From assembly GCF_046097105.1 (NCBI RefSeq), contig NZ_CP175562.1, positions 1,984,001-2,048,000 of the forward strand: 64,000 bases of DNA, given 5' to 3'. The notes beneath the pieces were generated by a model. It worked only from the letters and a program-made list of their open reading frames with translations. It ran no database searches and was not told the origin of the DNA. Of this stretch, positions 18,619-28,342 are shown piece after piece. The position numbers were made by a program, and so were the translations under genes. Each line of letters starts with the position of its first letter. Position 1 is the stretch's first letter. Source of the DNA: Natroniella sp046097105 (GTDB lineage Bacteria; Bacillota; Halanaerobiia; Halobacteroidales; Halobacteroidaceae).

Positions 18619-19227
18619 TTAATCCAAGAAGGTACTAGCTGCCCTTCTTCCCTTAGATATATGATAAATTCCTCTAAAAAAATTGCCCTGTTTTCGATAG
18701 TTGGCCCCTAATAAAAGATGAGTATACTGGCTTTCTTCTATTTCCAAAGAGCGTTTTAAATTCTCTTCAGCTCGGTTATAATCCCTTGCTTTATAATTGA
18801 CAATAGCTAAATAATTATAACTCCATATATTTTTGGGATCGAATTCAATTATCCTTTCAAAATTATCCTCTGCTTGTTGATAGTCTCGACTAATATAATA
18901 AGCAAAAGCTAAATAATTTAGAAGTTCAATATTATCAGGCTTGCTAGCCAATTGAATCTGATAGTCATCAATCATCTCCTCTATCTTCATTTCATAATCT
19001 TCCACTTCTTCATCTAAATGATCAAAAATATTGTTGGCCTTTTCTACCTCACCTAAGTTAGCATAAGCAACAGCCAACTCATACATATACTCTAAATTAT
19101 CTTTTTGCTCTAAAATCTTATTTCTTGCCGTAATTACCTCTTGCCATTCAACTTTATATTTTGTCTGAGCAATAACCAGACCTTGACTTAAGATTAAAAT
19201 AATTAGACAACAAGCTAATTTTTTCAT
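18619..19227 (-). CDS. Exported TPR-repeat protein
   Basis: 202 residues with a signal peptide (1-20, no lipobox) and several TPR units. The clearest are LAYAYANLGEVEKANNIF-like near 50, NYLAFAYYISRDYQQAEDNF near 105 and NYLAIVNYKARDYNRAEENL near 140. Probably a periplasmic or surface scaffold. It sits next to another TPR/CsgG-like exported protein, hinting at a shared envelope role. No catalytic motif. Confidence 0.65.
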   Translation of the reverse strand: MKKLACCLIILILSQGLVIAQTKYKVEWQEVITARNKILEQKDNLEYMYELAVAYANLGEVEKANNIFDHLDEEVEDYEMKIEEMIDDYQIQLASKPDNIELLNYLAFAYYISRDYQQAEDNFERIIEFDPKNIWSYNYLAIVNYKARDYNRAEENLKRSLEIEESQYTHLLLGANYRKQGNFFRGIYHISKGRRAASTFLD

Positions 19228-19331
19228 TATCTCCCCCCCAAGAAAGCAGATAATATTTAATAATTGATAATTAAAAACCTTTTCTCTTTATCGTGGCAAT
19301 TGCTTTTAAGATTTTTTATCCTCTATACCTT

Positions 19332-20387
19332 TTATATTTCATATTTCTCGTAAATCAACCGGGCCAAAACATCTACCGCTTCAATCAAAACATCATCTAA
19401 CATCTCTTCATTAGAAGGAAGAACTATCGTTTCTCCTTCATAATAAGAGTCTTCATATCTATCCCGCTTAGCAGTTGTTCTACTCAATTCCACTGTTCCA
19501 GTAGAGACATCTAATAATCTAAAATTAACCCTGGTATAGGCCTCTTTAATTACATTATATCTATCTTTCTTATCTCCAGTATAAATTTCAACCTCTTGGC
19601 TACTTTCATCTTGACTAACACTACCACTGATTACATCACCTGTTATTAAATAATCAACCCCTAATAAGCTTCCTATCTCTTGAGCAGTAGAAGAACCAAC
19701 TAATCCTGATTGGCTTAAATGCTGCTCTTCCAAAATAGCATTAATCTGATCTCGTTCAATCACTTCAATAAATTTAGGCTCTTTTTCTAATAGTTGTGAA
19801 GTAAATAAACTACTTGCTCTTCTTCCTAAATTATAGCGATAACTAGTATCCGCAAAGTCCAAAATCGCTATCCTCTTCAACTTTATCTCTCTTAAGTTCT
19901 GATAAGCTTCATCTTCTTTTAAAGCCAACTTTTTATAATTCGAATCATACTGAGCAACATTTCTAAAAGCTTTATACGCTAATTCCCATTCCTCTTGCTC
20001 TAAATAATCTAGTCCTAACTTATAATTCTGCTCTTGATACTTCAGTTTAGCCTTACTTAATAACTTGCTAACCTCTGAAGTATCATCAATTACTTTTGCT
20101 TCTTCTAAATTAATTAAAGCTAATTCATACTGCCCTTCTTCTAAATAATTCTCTCCATCTTCTAAATAAGCTTGGTATCTAGCTTCTCTACGACTATTAA
20201 TCCTTCGATAAACCCCCCAGATTCCTAATCCGACTAAAGTTACTATTCCTGCTTTTTTTTCTATGCTAGAATCACTACTAGATGAACTTTGGGCCAACGC
20301 ATAATCAGCCCCTAAAAATGTAACAGTTATTACAATTAACAAAACCAATGCAACCTTTCTTAAATTACTACGCAATAAAATCATCAC
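19332..20387 (-). CDS. Exported TPR plus CsgG-like protein
   Basis: 351 residues. A signal peptide (to about 32, ...DYALAQ), a Ser-rich stretch, a TPR-like segment (70-160) and a CsgG/LpoB-like domain (about 173-350). Landmarks are RIAILDFAD, RRASSLFTSQL, VIERDQINAILEEQ and LGVDYLITGDVI. CsgG-family periplasmic proteins act in outer-membrane assembly or secretion, so this fits a diderm envelope. The start is GTG at 20387 or the next codon, ATG, behind GAAAGG. No lipobox Cys was seen, so it may be soluble. Confidence 0.7.
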   Translation of the reverse strand: MMILLRSNLRKVALVLLIVITVTFLGADYALAQSSSSSDSSIEKKAGIVTLVGLGIWGVYRRINSRREARYQAYLEDGENYLEEGQYELALINLEEAKVIDDTSEVSKLLSKAKLKYQEQNYKLGLDYLEQEEWELAYKAFRNVAQYDSNYKKLALKEDEAYQNLREIKLKRIAILDFADTSYRYNLGRRASSLFTSQLLEKEPKFIEVIERDQINAILEEQHLSQSGLVGSSTAQEIGSLLGVDYLITGDVISGSVSQDESSQEVEIYTGDKKDRYNVIKEAYTRVNFRLLDVSTGTVELSRTTAKRDRYEDSYYEGETIVLPSNEEMLDDVLIEAVDVLARLIYEKYEI

Positions 20388-20402
20388 CTTTCTTTGTTAC
20401 TC

Positions 20403-20630
20403 TTAATTGATATAATGTGTCACTTCGTGACACAGCCGTCAGCTATCAGCCATGAGTCGTCAGCCCAATCAAAACCTATTAAACCCCAACAAGTAAAACC
20501 ATCTCAACTCAGGAAATATAATGGTTTCTAGATGTTTTAATTTTTATTGATTTTAAATGATCTTAACTGATAGCTGAGGGCTGACCGCTGACAGCTATGT
20601 GGCACTTTTGTGCCACATTATTGTAATTAA
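20403..20630. mobile_element. 228-bp MITE-like element, copy A
   Basis: Ends are imperfect terminal inverted repeats: TTAATTGATATAATGTG at left, and the right end read in reverse begins TTAATTACAATAATGTG (17 of 21 bases match over the full end). Each end carries a small hairpin (GTGTCAC/GTGACAC and TGTGGCAC/GTGCCACA), and longer inverted segments (AGCTATCAG/CTGATAGCT) lie inside. No ORF. It matches copy B at 24700 base for base as far as I can compare. Confidence 0.8.
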
Positions 20631-20710
20631 GCTTTACTTTTAAAACTAACTATTACTTTATAAATTCTAGATTTCACTATAAAAACCTTCTTAAAATCGA
20701 ATCCTAAAAG

Positions 20711-20735
20711 AAAAAAAGCAGGGTTGGCCCCTGCT
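20711..20735 (-). terminator. Terminator of the beta-barrel gene
   Basis: Minus strand AGCAGGG/CCCTGCT with a short loop, then TTTTTT. The loop carries the GGGGCCA form of the window-wide iterated motif. Confidence 0.8.
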
Positions 20736-20740
20736 CTTTC

Positions 20741-21961
20741 TTAAAACTCTATCTTTGCTGTTAAAGCTCCCTCTACTCCTTGAGAACGATTAAATAAGCC
20801 CATCAAATCGGAAATTCCTACATCTGCTTTTAACGGGCCAAGATATAAGCCCATACCTGCTGCCCACTTAAAATCATTTTGAAGAGTAGAGTAGTTAACC
20901 CCCGTTCTCAGAGGCAAAAAACTCAACCAAGTCAGCTCCGTTGCAGCCGAAAACTTATGATCTTCATGATCCGACTCATAATATTTAGTGTAAGCATAGT
21001 CTGCTAAAATATCAATATTAGAGTTATAATCCATCTTACCTCCTAATCTGACTGTGGAAGGTAACTGCCAAACTAGCTCTCCATCTTTATCTATCTGTTC
21101 CTCTTCTTCCCACTCTTCATCAATATATTGATACTTAGATTTTGTATAGCCATCAGCAATCAAAGATCCAATATTCATAGTACTGAAACCAATTGTATAT
21201 CGATCATCTAATACAGCATAACCACCAATATCAATTGCTGAACCAGTAGCTAAATTATCCGCTGGATCATTATATTTAACACTAAAGTAACCATCATCCC
21301 CTATAAAAGCACCTTTACCATCTTCATCATAGTCAAATTCACCTGTTCCTCTTCCTTCTAATTCATAAATCATTCCTGCTAACTGATGATAAGTAAAACC
21401 AACATATAACTCTTCTATACCCCAGCTATCAACTAAATCTTGTGGTGCTTGCATGGAAAGATTAATCCCTCCATCTCCATAAAGAGCTCCTGAAGCAGAA
21501 CTTCCATCAAATTCATACTCCGAACCAATCTCATTTCCTTGCAACAATAACTCTGCAATATCAGAATTTAATGTTAATAAACCATCATGCTTGATATCAC
21601 CGAACAAACCAACCGGGCCAATGATCAACTTGGCCCCTGTTCTAGCACCCGCTCCAAATAATAATCCATCATCCTCTATCTTTCCTAGTAACTCTTCCTT
21701 ATCTCCATCATCAATATAATCATTCATCAGTAGATTGTTCCAAGCAGAGACTGATGCTCCTAACTCCAAACTGAAGATACTATCCCCAGCATTGATCGCC
21801 CCTGGATTGCCATATAAAGCATCTGGCCCAGTAATCGTCGTAAATTCATCACCTAGCCCAACCGTTTTCGCTGACGAAGCAAATGTCATCATTGACAACA
21901 TAAAGACAAACACCAAACTAAGTACTAAAATTCGTTTATATTTAGTTAACATTGTTATCAC
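20741..21961 (-). CDS. Predicted outer-membrane beta-barrel protein
   Basis: 406 residues with a signal peptide (to about 30, ...MMTFASSAK). It is then dominated by alternating polar/hydrophobic strands with GxG turns and ends in ...LTAKIEF; a terminal Phe is the usual BAM recognition signal. LGDEFTTITGPDALYGNPGAIN at the mature N-terminus resembles the start of TraF-like/DUF5723 barrel proteins. Predicted site: outer membrane. It is 16 bases downstream of a large lipoprotein gene, so the two form an operon and may form a complex. Function unknown. Confidence 0.65.
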   Translation of the reverse strand: MITMLTKYKRILVLSLVFVFMLSMMTFASSAKTVGLGDEFTTITGPDALYGNPGAINAGDSIFSLELGASVSAWNNLLMNDYIDDGDKEELLGKIEDDGLLFGAGARTGAKLIIGPVGLFGDIKHDGLLTLNSDIAELLLQGNEIGSEYEFDGSSASGALYGDGGINLSMQAPQDLVDSWGIEELYVGFTYHQLAGMIYELEGRGTGEFDYDEDGKGAFIGDDGYFSVKYNDPADNLATGSAIDIGGYAVLDDRYTIGFSTMNIGSLIADGYTKSKYQYIDEEWEEEEQIDKDGELVWQLPSTVRLGGKMDYNSNIDILADYAYTKYYESDHEDHKFSAATELTWLSFLPLRTGVNYSTLQNDFKWAAGMGLYLGPLKADVGISDLMGLFNRSQGVEGALTAKIEF

Positions 21962-21977
21962 CTGCCTCTCTTATTAA

Positions 21978-23906
21978 TTATTTGACCTTAGCTGTCAAAA
22001 CAGCATACAGATTATTAATTTCTATATAATCATTAGATCTCAATTCCATTTTTTCATCTGGTAGAATAATTTTGGCCCCAACATAAAGATTATCCTTAGT
22101 AAATGTATCAGCATCAGCTACATCAAAGAGAATTTCAAAGTCTTCATTATTAGACCTAGCTTCTAAATCAAATTTAGTAGCTAATTTATTCTCTAGTTGA
22201 TAAAGTTCATCTTCTAACTCCTCATCAATTGTATAGTCAGAAATACTTGCTACATAGATTTTAATCTCAACTCCAATTGGTAATTCATTATCAACCTCAG
22301 CCTTCAATCGAGCATCCTTAATTCCTTGTTCAATTAATTCCAGATCATCTTCAGAAAGATTATCCTCTAGTGCTTCTGGCTCCAGTTTATGTTTTATCTC
22401 TTCTTTTAAATTAATCTCAATCGGTACCTCAGCATTAAACTTAAAATCAATCTGGCTATCAGACTCTATCTTGACAGAATCACCAGTCTGTCCCAGGCTA
22501 TAATTTCCTCCATATTTAATCTTTTCTACTTCCTTTCCAATCACTAAATCAATCAAACCTGCAAGAGAAATCTTATCGCCCTCTATCTCCTCACTTAAAT
22601 TTAAACTATCCTTATCTTCATCCTCATTTTCTCCATAATAGACAGTAATTTCAAAGTCATCTAATTCAATTCCAAGACCTAAATCATTCAATCCCTCAAA
22701 AATCAATTCCAATTTAAGCTCATCGCTGAACTCAATATCTGCTAATTCCTCAGGTAGATCAGCAAATGTATCTGATTCCACTTCTCTTTCCAAATCTTCA
22801 AGACCAAAATTATCTAGATCAACCTTAACATACTTAAATTCTACTTCATTGAACCCAGCCTTAATATCTATTTGACCATGGTCATCTTTGTTATATGTTA
22901 TTGTATCTCCATCAGCTAAAACATCAACTTCAACTACAACTTCTATTTCTTCAGTTAAATCAAGAATTTTATCTTCTAAATCAATCCTATCATCATCACC
23001 TGCTGAAGTTCCATCCAGTTCAAATTTAGTTACATCAATTTCAAGCCCTGTATTTTCCAAACCAGTAACATTCAAATCTAAATAACCTGCTTTAAATTTA
23101 ACTTCTTCTAATCCAGCTTCAAAACCATCAATCTTCATAATTTGAGCTTCATTTTCTTTAAAATCATCCCTTAACTCTAAATTTTCTACCTCTTCAACCT
23201 CTAAATCATTCTCAAACACAAAAGCAATATCTATCTCATCACTTTTTTCTCCAGATTCTTCAGAAGTATCTACCTTAATATCTACATCAATCTCATTAGG
23301 CAGAGTTTGTCCACTCAAATCCCAGACTTCTTCTCCACCACCAGCTACATCAATAGTAACCGAATCTCCTATCTTAGTTTCATCGGAGCTAAAAGTCAAA
23401 GTGATTTCTCCCTCTTCTAAATCTTCACCATGATTAGTTAATTTAACCTTCATTTCATTATCGTTATCATCACTAAAGACCATCTTATCAAAATTATCAA
23501 ACTCTATCTTTTGTGATTCCAACTCTTCATTCTCTACTCCTCCATAAATTTTTAATCGTTCAAGTGCTGCCACTTCCCCCAAGCCAGGTACTTCAATTGC
23601 TCCAATACTAACATCATCCTCAACCTGTGGTAATTGATCAGCAACTTGATCTAACTGATCACCTAAATCAACTTCCTCTAATAGATCACTATAATGATAC
23701 TCTACTACCTCATCATTCTCACCAAATTTTACATCTTTATCATCCAATAAGCCTCTTATATCTTCTCGCTCATGCTCAACCAACGGAATTCTAATCGGCA
23801 CATCCCAAGCCGGGCCAAAAGTTCCGCGTGGATTCTCCGCACAGCCAACTACAACAAAAACAAGTATAAGTAATATTACTACCAAACCTATTATTCTTTT
23901 CATCAT
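21978..23906 (-). CDS. Large acidic lipoprotein of unknown function
   Basis: 642 residues with a type II signal peptide; the lipobox is VVGC (Cys near 22). The body is strongly acidic and beta-rich, with repeated blocks of the form I-D-V/E-V and L-E-D-L-G-L, suggesting repeated beta-sandwich domains. High acidity fits a halophile's exported protein. It is followed in the same operon by the predicted outer-membrane barrel. I recognise no catalytic motif. AGGAGGGAAAA precedes the ATG. Confidence 0.65.
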   Translation of the reverse strand: MMKRIIGLVVILLILVFVVVGCAENPRGTFGPAWDVPIRIPLVEHEREDIRGLLDDKDVKFGENDEVVEYHYSDLLEEVDLGDQLDQVADQLPQVEDDVSIGAIEVPGLGEVAALERLKIYGGVENEELESQKIEFDNFDKMVFSDDNDNEMKVKLTNHGEDLEEGEITLTFSSDETKIGDSVTIDVAGGGEEVWDLSGQTLPNEIDVDIKVDTSEESGEKSDEIDIAFVFENDLEVEEVENLELRDDFKENEAQIMKIDGFEAGLEEVKFKAGYLDLNVTGLENTGLEIDVTKFELDGTSAGDDDRIDLEDKILDLTEEIEVVVEVDVLADGDTITYNKDDHGQIDIKAGFNEVEFKYVKVDLDNFGLEDLEREVESDTFADLPEELADIEFSDELKLELIFEGLNDLGLGIELDDFEITVYYGENEDEDKDSLNLSEEIEGDKISLAGLIDLVIGKEVEKIKYGGNYSLGQTGDSVKIESDSQIDFKFNAEVPIEINLKEEIKHKLEPEALEDNLSEDDLELIEQGIKDARLKAEVDNELPIGVEIKIYVASISDYTIDEELEDELYQLENKLATKFDLEARSNNEDFEILFDVADADTFTKDNLYVGAKIILPDEKMELRSNDYIEINNLYAVLTAKVK

Positions 23907-24068
23907 TTTTCCCTCCTTAATCTTATTGTCGTAATTTAACTTAATTTGTTAAGTGATTTATACCATTATATAAAATTCATTACAGATAAAACTGTAAAAA
24001 CATTTGCTTTTGAGCTTTTCAACTATATTCTTTATTCAATGCTTTTAATTATTAAATATTCATTGCTC

Positions 24069-24605
24069 TTAATGTAATGTCCCTTCACGGTGCACAACAT
24101 CATAAGCAAAAAGTGCATAGCCAACCTCTGCTACCTTAAACCCTTCTTGCTTAGCCATCCGGCGAATAAGTTCAACCATCCGCAGATAATCATCAGGCTT
24201 AAACCTTTCCTTCTCTCGTTCAAAATAACCAAGCCTATACAAAGTAGCCCAAACCCTAGTATCAACGACAGCATGATAAGTATCATCCAAACTGGTCAAA
24301 ATTGCCGAAGCAGTCGGTGTTCCAACCCCCTGCAGACTAACCAATAAAGCCAATTGGCAGAATTCATCCTCAATCTGATAAGCAACCTCTGTCACCTTCT
24401 CAACTCTATATGCAGGATTCTTTTTGACATGATAGGAGCTGCGAGTAGAGTTAAGATGGGCCAACTGATATAGCTCCTCTTGTCTTAAGTATCCTTTCTG
24501 ATGATATTTTTCACCAATCTGCTTTAATTTTTGGGGATATAATCCAGAAGTTTCAGGATAAATTTCTAAGTATTTACTAATATCTATTGTATCAATTATT
24601 ATCAC
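24069..24605 (-). CDS. HhH-GPD-like DNA repair protein, no Fe-S motif
   Basis: 178 residues. A helix-hairpin-helix of the endonuclease III/AlkA superfamily is visible as LLVSLQGVGTPTASAIL (about 88-104), followed by YHAVVDTRVWATLYRLGY, where the Asp occupies the catalytic position of HhH-GPD glycosylases. There is no C-terminal Cys cluster. It probably binds DNA and may excise bases. The start is uncertain: GTG at 24605 lies almost on top of its AGGGAG site, so initiation a few codons later is possible. Confidence 0.6.
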   Translation of the reverse strand: MIIIDTIDISKYLEIYPETSGLYPQKLKQIGEKYHQKGYLRQEELYQLAHLNSTRSSYHVKKNPAYRVEKVTEVAYQIEDEFCQLALLVSLQGVGTPTASAILTSLDDTYHAVVDTRVWATLYRLGYFEREKERFKPDDYLRMVELIRRMAKQEGFKVAEVGYALFAYDVVHREGTLH

Positions 24606-24699
24606 TCCCTGTCAAAAAATTACTCCTATATTTATTATAACCCGTTATAGTTATTTTGTCCATACAAACTGAGGTTAAAGCTGAGTAAAAAAGTAAGTT

Positions 24700-24927
24700 T
24701 TAATTGATATAATGTGTCACTTCGTGACACAGCCGTCAGCTATCAGCCATGAGTCGTCAGCCCAATCAAAACCTATTAAACCCCAACAAGTAAAACCATC
24801 TCAACTCAGGAAATATAATGGTTTCTAGATGTTTTAATTTTTATTGATTTTAAATGATCTTAACTGATAGCTGAGGGCTGACCGCTGACAGCTATGTGGC
24901 ACTTTTGTGCCACATTATTGTAATTAA
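24700..24927. mobile_element. 228-bp MITE-like element, copy B
   Basis: Same length, orientation and, by eye, identical sequence to copy A (20403-20630). With copy A it brackets 4.07 kb holding the barrel, lipoprotein and HhH genes. No ORF. Confidence 0.8.
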
Positions 24928-24931
24928 CCAT

Positions 24932-24966
24932 AAAAAAAGAGACCCAATATCTTGGGCCCCTTTTTT
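24932..24966 (-). terminator. Terminator of the SpoIID-like gene
   Basis: Minus strand GGGCCCAAGATATTGGGTCTC hairpin, then TTTTTTT. The first arm contains GGGCCC, close to the iterated motif. Confidence 0.75.
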
Positions 24967-24968
24967 GC

Positions 24969-27134
24969 TTAATTCCAATCTTCAATTTCGATATCTGTAT
25001 AGAAATGTTTTAATATTTCTTGGTAACCATAACCTTGATTAACCATTCCTCCAGTAGCAGTCTGATCCATTCCTACACTATGACCCCAACCACTACCATA
25101 GAATTTATAACCGACCAACTGACCATTTTCATACTGCGGCTGAATCCAAAAGCGATTACTTCGTAATTCACCAAATCTAGAGCGTAAATTATTCCTAAAC
25201 TCCTTCTCTTCTTCAGCACCAATTACTAACATTGCTTCTACACTACCTGCCTGACCACGCTTAGTAGGTCTAATCTCTTGAATATCATCAATCTCCAACC
25301 TTGCTTCCAAATAATCCAATGATAACTTTCTTTGCCAACGATAATTACTCTTCGTCCAACTTTCAGTCAATAAATCCGAATAAGAGTCAGGCCGTTCTCT
25401 TAGCCACTCCTTCAACTCAAAAGGAGATTTTGAAAACTCCTGCTCATTAATCTCAGACCCCATCTCAGTTGAAACTCCACGCAAATAAGGAATCATTCCA
25501 CTCCAAACATCTTCACTATTCTCAGTATGACCACCTGAATTAGCACTATATACAGCATTGATCGGTTGACCATCATAGGTTGCTACCTCTCCGTTAGTCT
25601 CTATTACTGCCTGATTAGAGCGAGGGTGCTCCCTACCAATTCCATTATAGGCTGCACACTGTACAGTATCACATAGATCATACCCTTTATCTGCAAAGCG
25701 ACCTAAATTGAATAAGGTATAGCTTCTAGCTGCTACTGCTTGAACCTTCAAAGCTTCTAATGGCCATGAAGCTGACATCTCTGAAGGTACTACTGCCAAC
25801 AAATACTCCTCTAAGCCTACCAGATTAACTGCTGTAATTCCATTCTCGCGTGGTAAGAACTCCATTGTCCCCCGATACTGACGATCTTGAGCTCCACCCC
25901 AGTAATAACCTGCCCCATAAATTACATTATGCAATAAGACCGGTGCTTCTTCTGTAAGTTTCAGCTCAATTGCTTCACTAAATTGAATCTGCTCTTCTGG
26001 AAGATCTAAATAGTAATTACCATCAACAAAACTGACCTTATATAACTCACCCTTTTGTCCTTTAGCAATTTGAGTTCCTGCTTCTTCAACAGTAAAATTA
26101 CTACCAACTCTAAAATAAATCTCATCTTGATCATCCATAATCCCAACTCTAATCTCTTCTCCTGGCTCTGCTAATGGTTCAATATCTCTAAACTGAACCT
26201 CATCTGGAATCTCTAATTCCCGCTCCTCTGGCAATTCTCTCTTTTCTTCTTCTTCAAAGTAATCAGGATAATCTTCTTCTAGCTCAGTCAACTTCATCTT
26301 AACTAACTCATCAGCTCGATCTTCACTTTGAGCCTGCTGTAAATACTTTACTGCTTCTTCAATCTGCTCTAACCCAAGATAAGCCAAAGCAATCTGACGT
26401 TTAACCCCTTTTAAACTTCCATCAATCTGTAAGGCTTGCTTATAATGCTCAATTGCAACTTGATAATCTTTTTGAACAAATTTGACCTCTCCTAATTGAA
26501 AATAAGCATGAGCAAAGTTATTATCGACCTTTAGTGCTTCTAACAGGTGCTGTTCAGCTACTCCATACTGCTTCTGCCTAGCAGTCAATAAGGCCAAGTA
26601 ATAGTTAGCATCCCTTCTCAAATAATTAGCTCCAATGTCTGAAGCCAAAACTAAATTTAATTCCTCTTCAGCCTGTTGATACTCCCCTAACTGATAATAA
26701 GCAACTCCCAAATCTACTCTCCACTGAGCTACTTTATCTTGCTCTAATAACTGTTGGTACTGCTCAACAACAAGTTGGTAATTACCAAGTTCCTCATAAA
26801 CAGCAGCTAAATTCAACCGTGCCTCTTTATTTTCTTGCTTAACAAGTATTTTTTGATACTGTTCAATACTGGCTTGATAGTCCCCTTGGTAATATAATTT
26901 TTTAGCTTCTTCTAGTAAAGGTTGTAATTGAGAGTCATCTTGTATTTCTTTCTCAATCTTTTCTTCATTTTCTTCTTCTCTTGTCTCGTCGATTTCTTCT
27001 GGTTTTATCTCATCAATTGCTTGCTCTTGATCCTGATTATTAATATAAGCTACAACTCCTGAACTAATAAATGAAAAAATAAACACTGCCATAATTAAAA
27101 ACCTGATCTTCTTTTGTTTGAATAGTTCTTGCAT
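24969..27134 (-). CDS. SpoIID/LytB-domain protein with N-terminal TPR array
   Basis: 721 residues: an N-terminal membrane anchor (10-30), an acidic linker (33-65), about seven TPR units (65-290) and a SpoIID/LytB domain (about 420-715). The SpoIID landmarks are LEEYLLAVVPSEMSASWPLEALK, QAVAARSYTL, YSANSGGHTENSE and GWGHSVGMDQ. SpoIID proteins cut denuded glycan strands or enhance amidases in sporulation. The TPR fusion roughly doubles the usual ~340-aa length and suggests a scaffolded peptidoglycan enzyme. Weak ribosome site before the ATG. Whether it acts in sporulation or vegetative wall turnover is open. Confidence 0.8.
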   Translation of the reverse strand: MQELFKQKKIRFLIMAVFIFSFISSGVVAYINNQDQEQAIDEIKPEEIDETREEENEEKIEKEIQDDSQLQPLLEEAKKLYYQGDYQASIEQYQKILVKQENKEARLNLAAVYEELGNYQLVVEQYQQLLEQDKVAQWRVDLGVAYYQLGEYQQAEEELNLVLASDIGANYLRRDANYYLALLTARQKQYGVAEQHLLEALKVDNNFAHAYFQLGEVKFVQKDYQVAIEHYKQALQIDGSLKGVKRQIALAYLGLEQIEEAVKYLQQAQSEDRADELVKMKLTELEEDYPDYFEEEEKRELPEERELEIPDEVQFRDIEPLAEPGEEIRVGIMDDQDEIYFRVGSNFTVEEAGTQIAKGQKGELYKVSFVDGNYYLDLPEEQIQFSEAIELKLTEEAPVLLHNVIYGAGYYWGGAQDRQYRGTMEFLPRENGITAVNLVGLEEYLLAVVPSEMSASWPLEALKVQAVAARSYTLFNLGRFADKGYDLCDTVQCAAYNGIGREHPRSNQAVIETNGEVATYDGQPINAVYSANSGGHTENSEDVWSGMIPYLRGVSTEMGSEINEQEFSKSPFELKEWLRERPDSYSDLLTESWTKSNYRWQRKLSLDYLEARLEIDDIQEIRPTKRGQAGSVEAMLVIGAEEEKEFRNNLRSRFGELRSNRFWIQPQYENGQLVGYKFYGSGWGHSVGMDQTATGGMVNQGYGYQEILKHFYTDIEIEDWN

Positions 27135-27205
27135 AAATTATCACAACCTTCATTTAATTTAAAAATAATAATTTGTGACTTCTTACTAGATGCCGATCAC
27201 CAATT

Positions 27206-27239
27206 AATAATAACTAGTTAGCAGTCACTAGTCATTATT
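27206..27239. repeat. Inverted repeat upstream of the SpoIID-like gene
   Basis: AATAATAACTAGT and ACTAGTCATTATT, 13-bp arms with one mismatch and an 8-base loop, about 70 bases upstream of the start. Possible operator or structured leader. Confidence 0.45.
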
Positions 27240-27301
27240 ATAACGTAGTTTAAATCGTAAAACAATTTTTAAATCTTGGAAAGAACAAACTGACAACAAC
27301 T

Positions 27302-27390
27302 TAATTTTGAGTCTGAGGTTGAGTTTAAGCCAACCATTAAAAAGACATAAGGGGTTAGAGTTTACTTGAGCTTAGACTTGAACTTAAATT
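27302..27390. repeat. Interspersed imperfect inverted repeat, family 2, member 1
   Basis: It shares GAGTTTAAGCC-ACCATTAAAAA-ACATAAGGG-TTAGAC-TTAA blocks with members at 32032 and 63251. The two halves fold on each other (AAGTTTAAG... with ...CTTAGACTTGAACTT). It directly abuts the galU terminator. Confidence 0.6.
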
Positions 27391-27391
27391 T

Positions 27392-27440
27392 AATCATAGA
27401 AAAGCGTTTGGATAACTTATCCAAACGCTTTTCTATGATT
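27392..27440. terminator. Perfect 49-bp palindromic terminator at the 3' end of galU
   Basis: Two 24-base perfectly complementary arms around a single C; T runs on both sides. It ends at the galU stop codon. Confidence 0.8.
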
Positions 27441-28342
27441 TATTCAGTTACTGCAATTTCCTCTAACATATCTGTATCTTGTTGCAAGAATTTAATTAAA
27501 TATCTTTTAAAATCTTCTCGAATATCATCTCGGGCCAAAGCAAACTCAACTGTTGCCTCTAAAAAGCCTAGTTTATTACCGATATCATAACGCTTCCCAC
27601 TGAAGGCTTGAGCATACATCTCTTTTTGTTCCATCAAAGTCTGTAATGCATCAGTCAATTGAATCTCATTGCCCTTACCTGGTGGAGTATTCTCCAAAAT
27701 CTCAAAAATCTCTGGAGTAATGATATAACGTCCTAAAATAGCAATATTTGATGGTGCTTCCTCTAATGACGGCTTTTCAACTAAGTTTCGTACCTTATAT
27801 AAGTCTTCAACATTGCTTGAATAATCAACAATCCCATATTTATGAACAACTTCATCCTCAACCTCTTGAACACCAATTACAGTGGTCTCTTTTTCAGCAA
27901 AAGCATCGATTAACTGTTTAGTAACTGGCTTTTTGGCCCGCACAATATCATCACCCAATAAGACAGCAAATGGTTCATTACCTATAAAGGTCTTAGCACA
28001 TAAGATAGCATGACCTAATCCCTTTGCTTCCTTTTGACGAACATAATGAACATTGATCAAATTAGAGATATCCTGTACCGTCTCCAACATCTCATGCTTT
28101 CCTTTTTTTTCTAATGCTAACTCTAATTCTAAATGCTTATCAAAATGATCCTCAATTGCCCGCTTATGTCGACCAGTCACAATAATTAAATCTTCAATCC
28201 CAGACATAACAGCTTCTTCTACAATATATTGAATCGTTGGTGTATCAACAATCGGCAACATCTCTTTTGGTTGTGCTTTAGTTGCCGGTAAAAATCGAGT
28301 TCCTAATCCTGCTGCTGGAATGACAGCCTTTCTAACCTTCAT
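27440..28342 (-). CDS. galU: UTP-glucose-1-phosphate uridylyltransferase
   Basis: A 300-residue nucleotidyltransferase that makes UDP-glucose from UTP and glucose 1-phosphate. The N-terminal signature IPAAGLGTRFLPATKAQPKEM and the DTPTIQYIVEEA, LLGDDIV and FGKRYD-like segment (SGKRYDIGNKLGF) are typical of GalU. Normal length. Strong GGAGGGAG site before the ATG. It lies downstream of wecB, pointing to cell-surface polysaccharide precursor supply. Confidence 0.93.
   Translation of the reverse strand: MKVRKAVIPAAGLGTRFLPATKAQPKEMLPIVDTPTIQYIVEEAVMSGIEDLIIVTGRHKRAIEDHFDKHLELELALEKKGKHEMLETVQDISNLINVHYVRQKEAKGLGHAILCAKTFIGNEPFAVLLGDDIVRAKKPVTKQLIDAFAEKETTVIGVQEVEDEVVHKYGIVDYSSNVEDLYKVRNLVEKPSLEEAPSNIAILGRYIITPEIFEILENTPPGKGNEIQLTDALQTLMEQKEMYAQAFSGKRYDIGNKLGFLEATVEFALARDDIREDFKRYLIKFLQQDTDMLEEIAVTE

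Noticed and set aside
20403..20630. CRISPR-like or group II intron fragment
   Set aside because: There are no regularly spaced short repeats with unique spacers, and no intron domain V or reverse transcriptase; terminal inverted repeats fit a MITE better.
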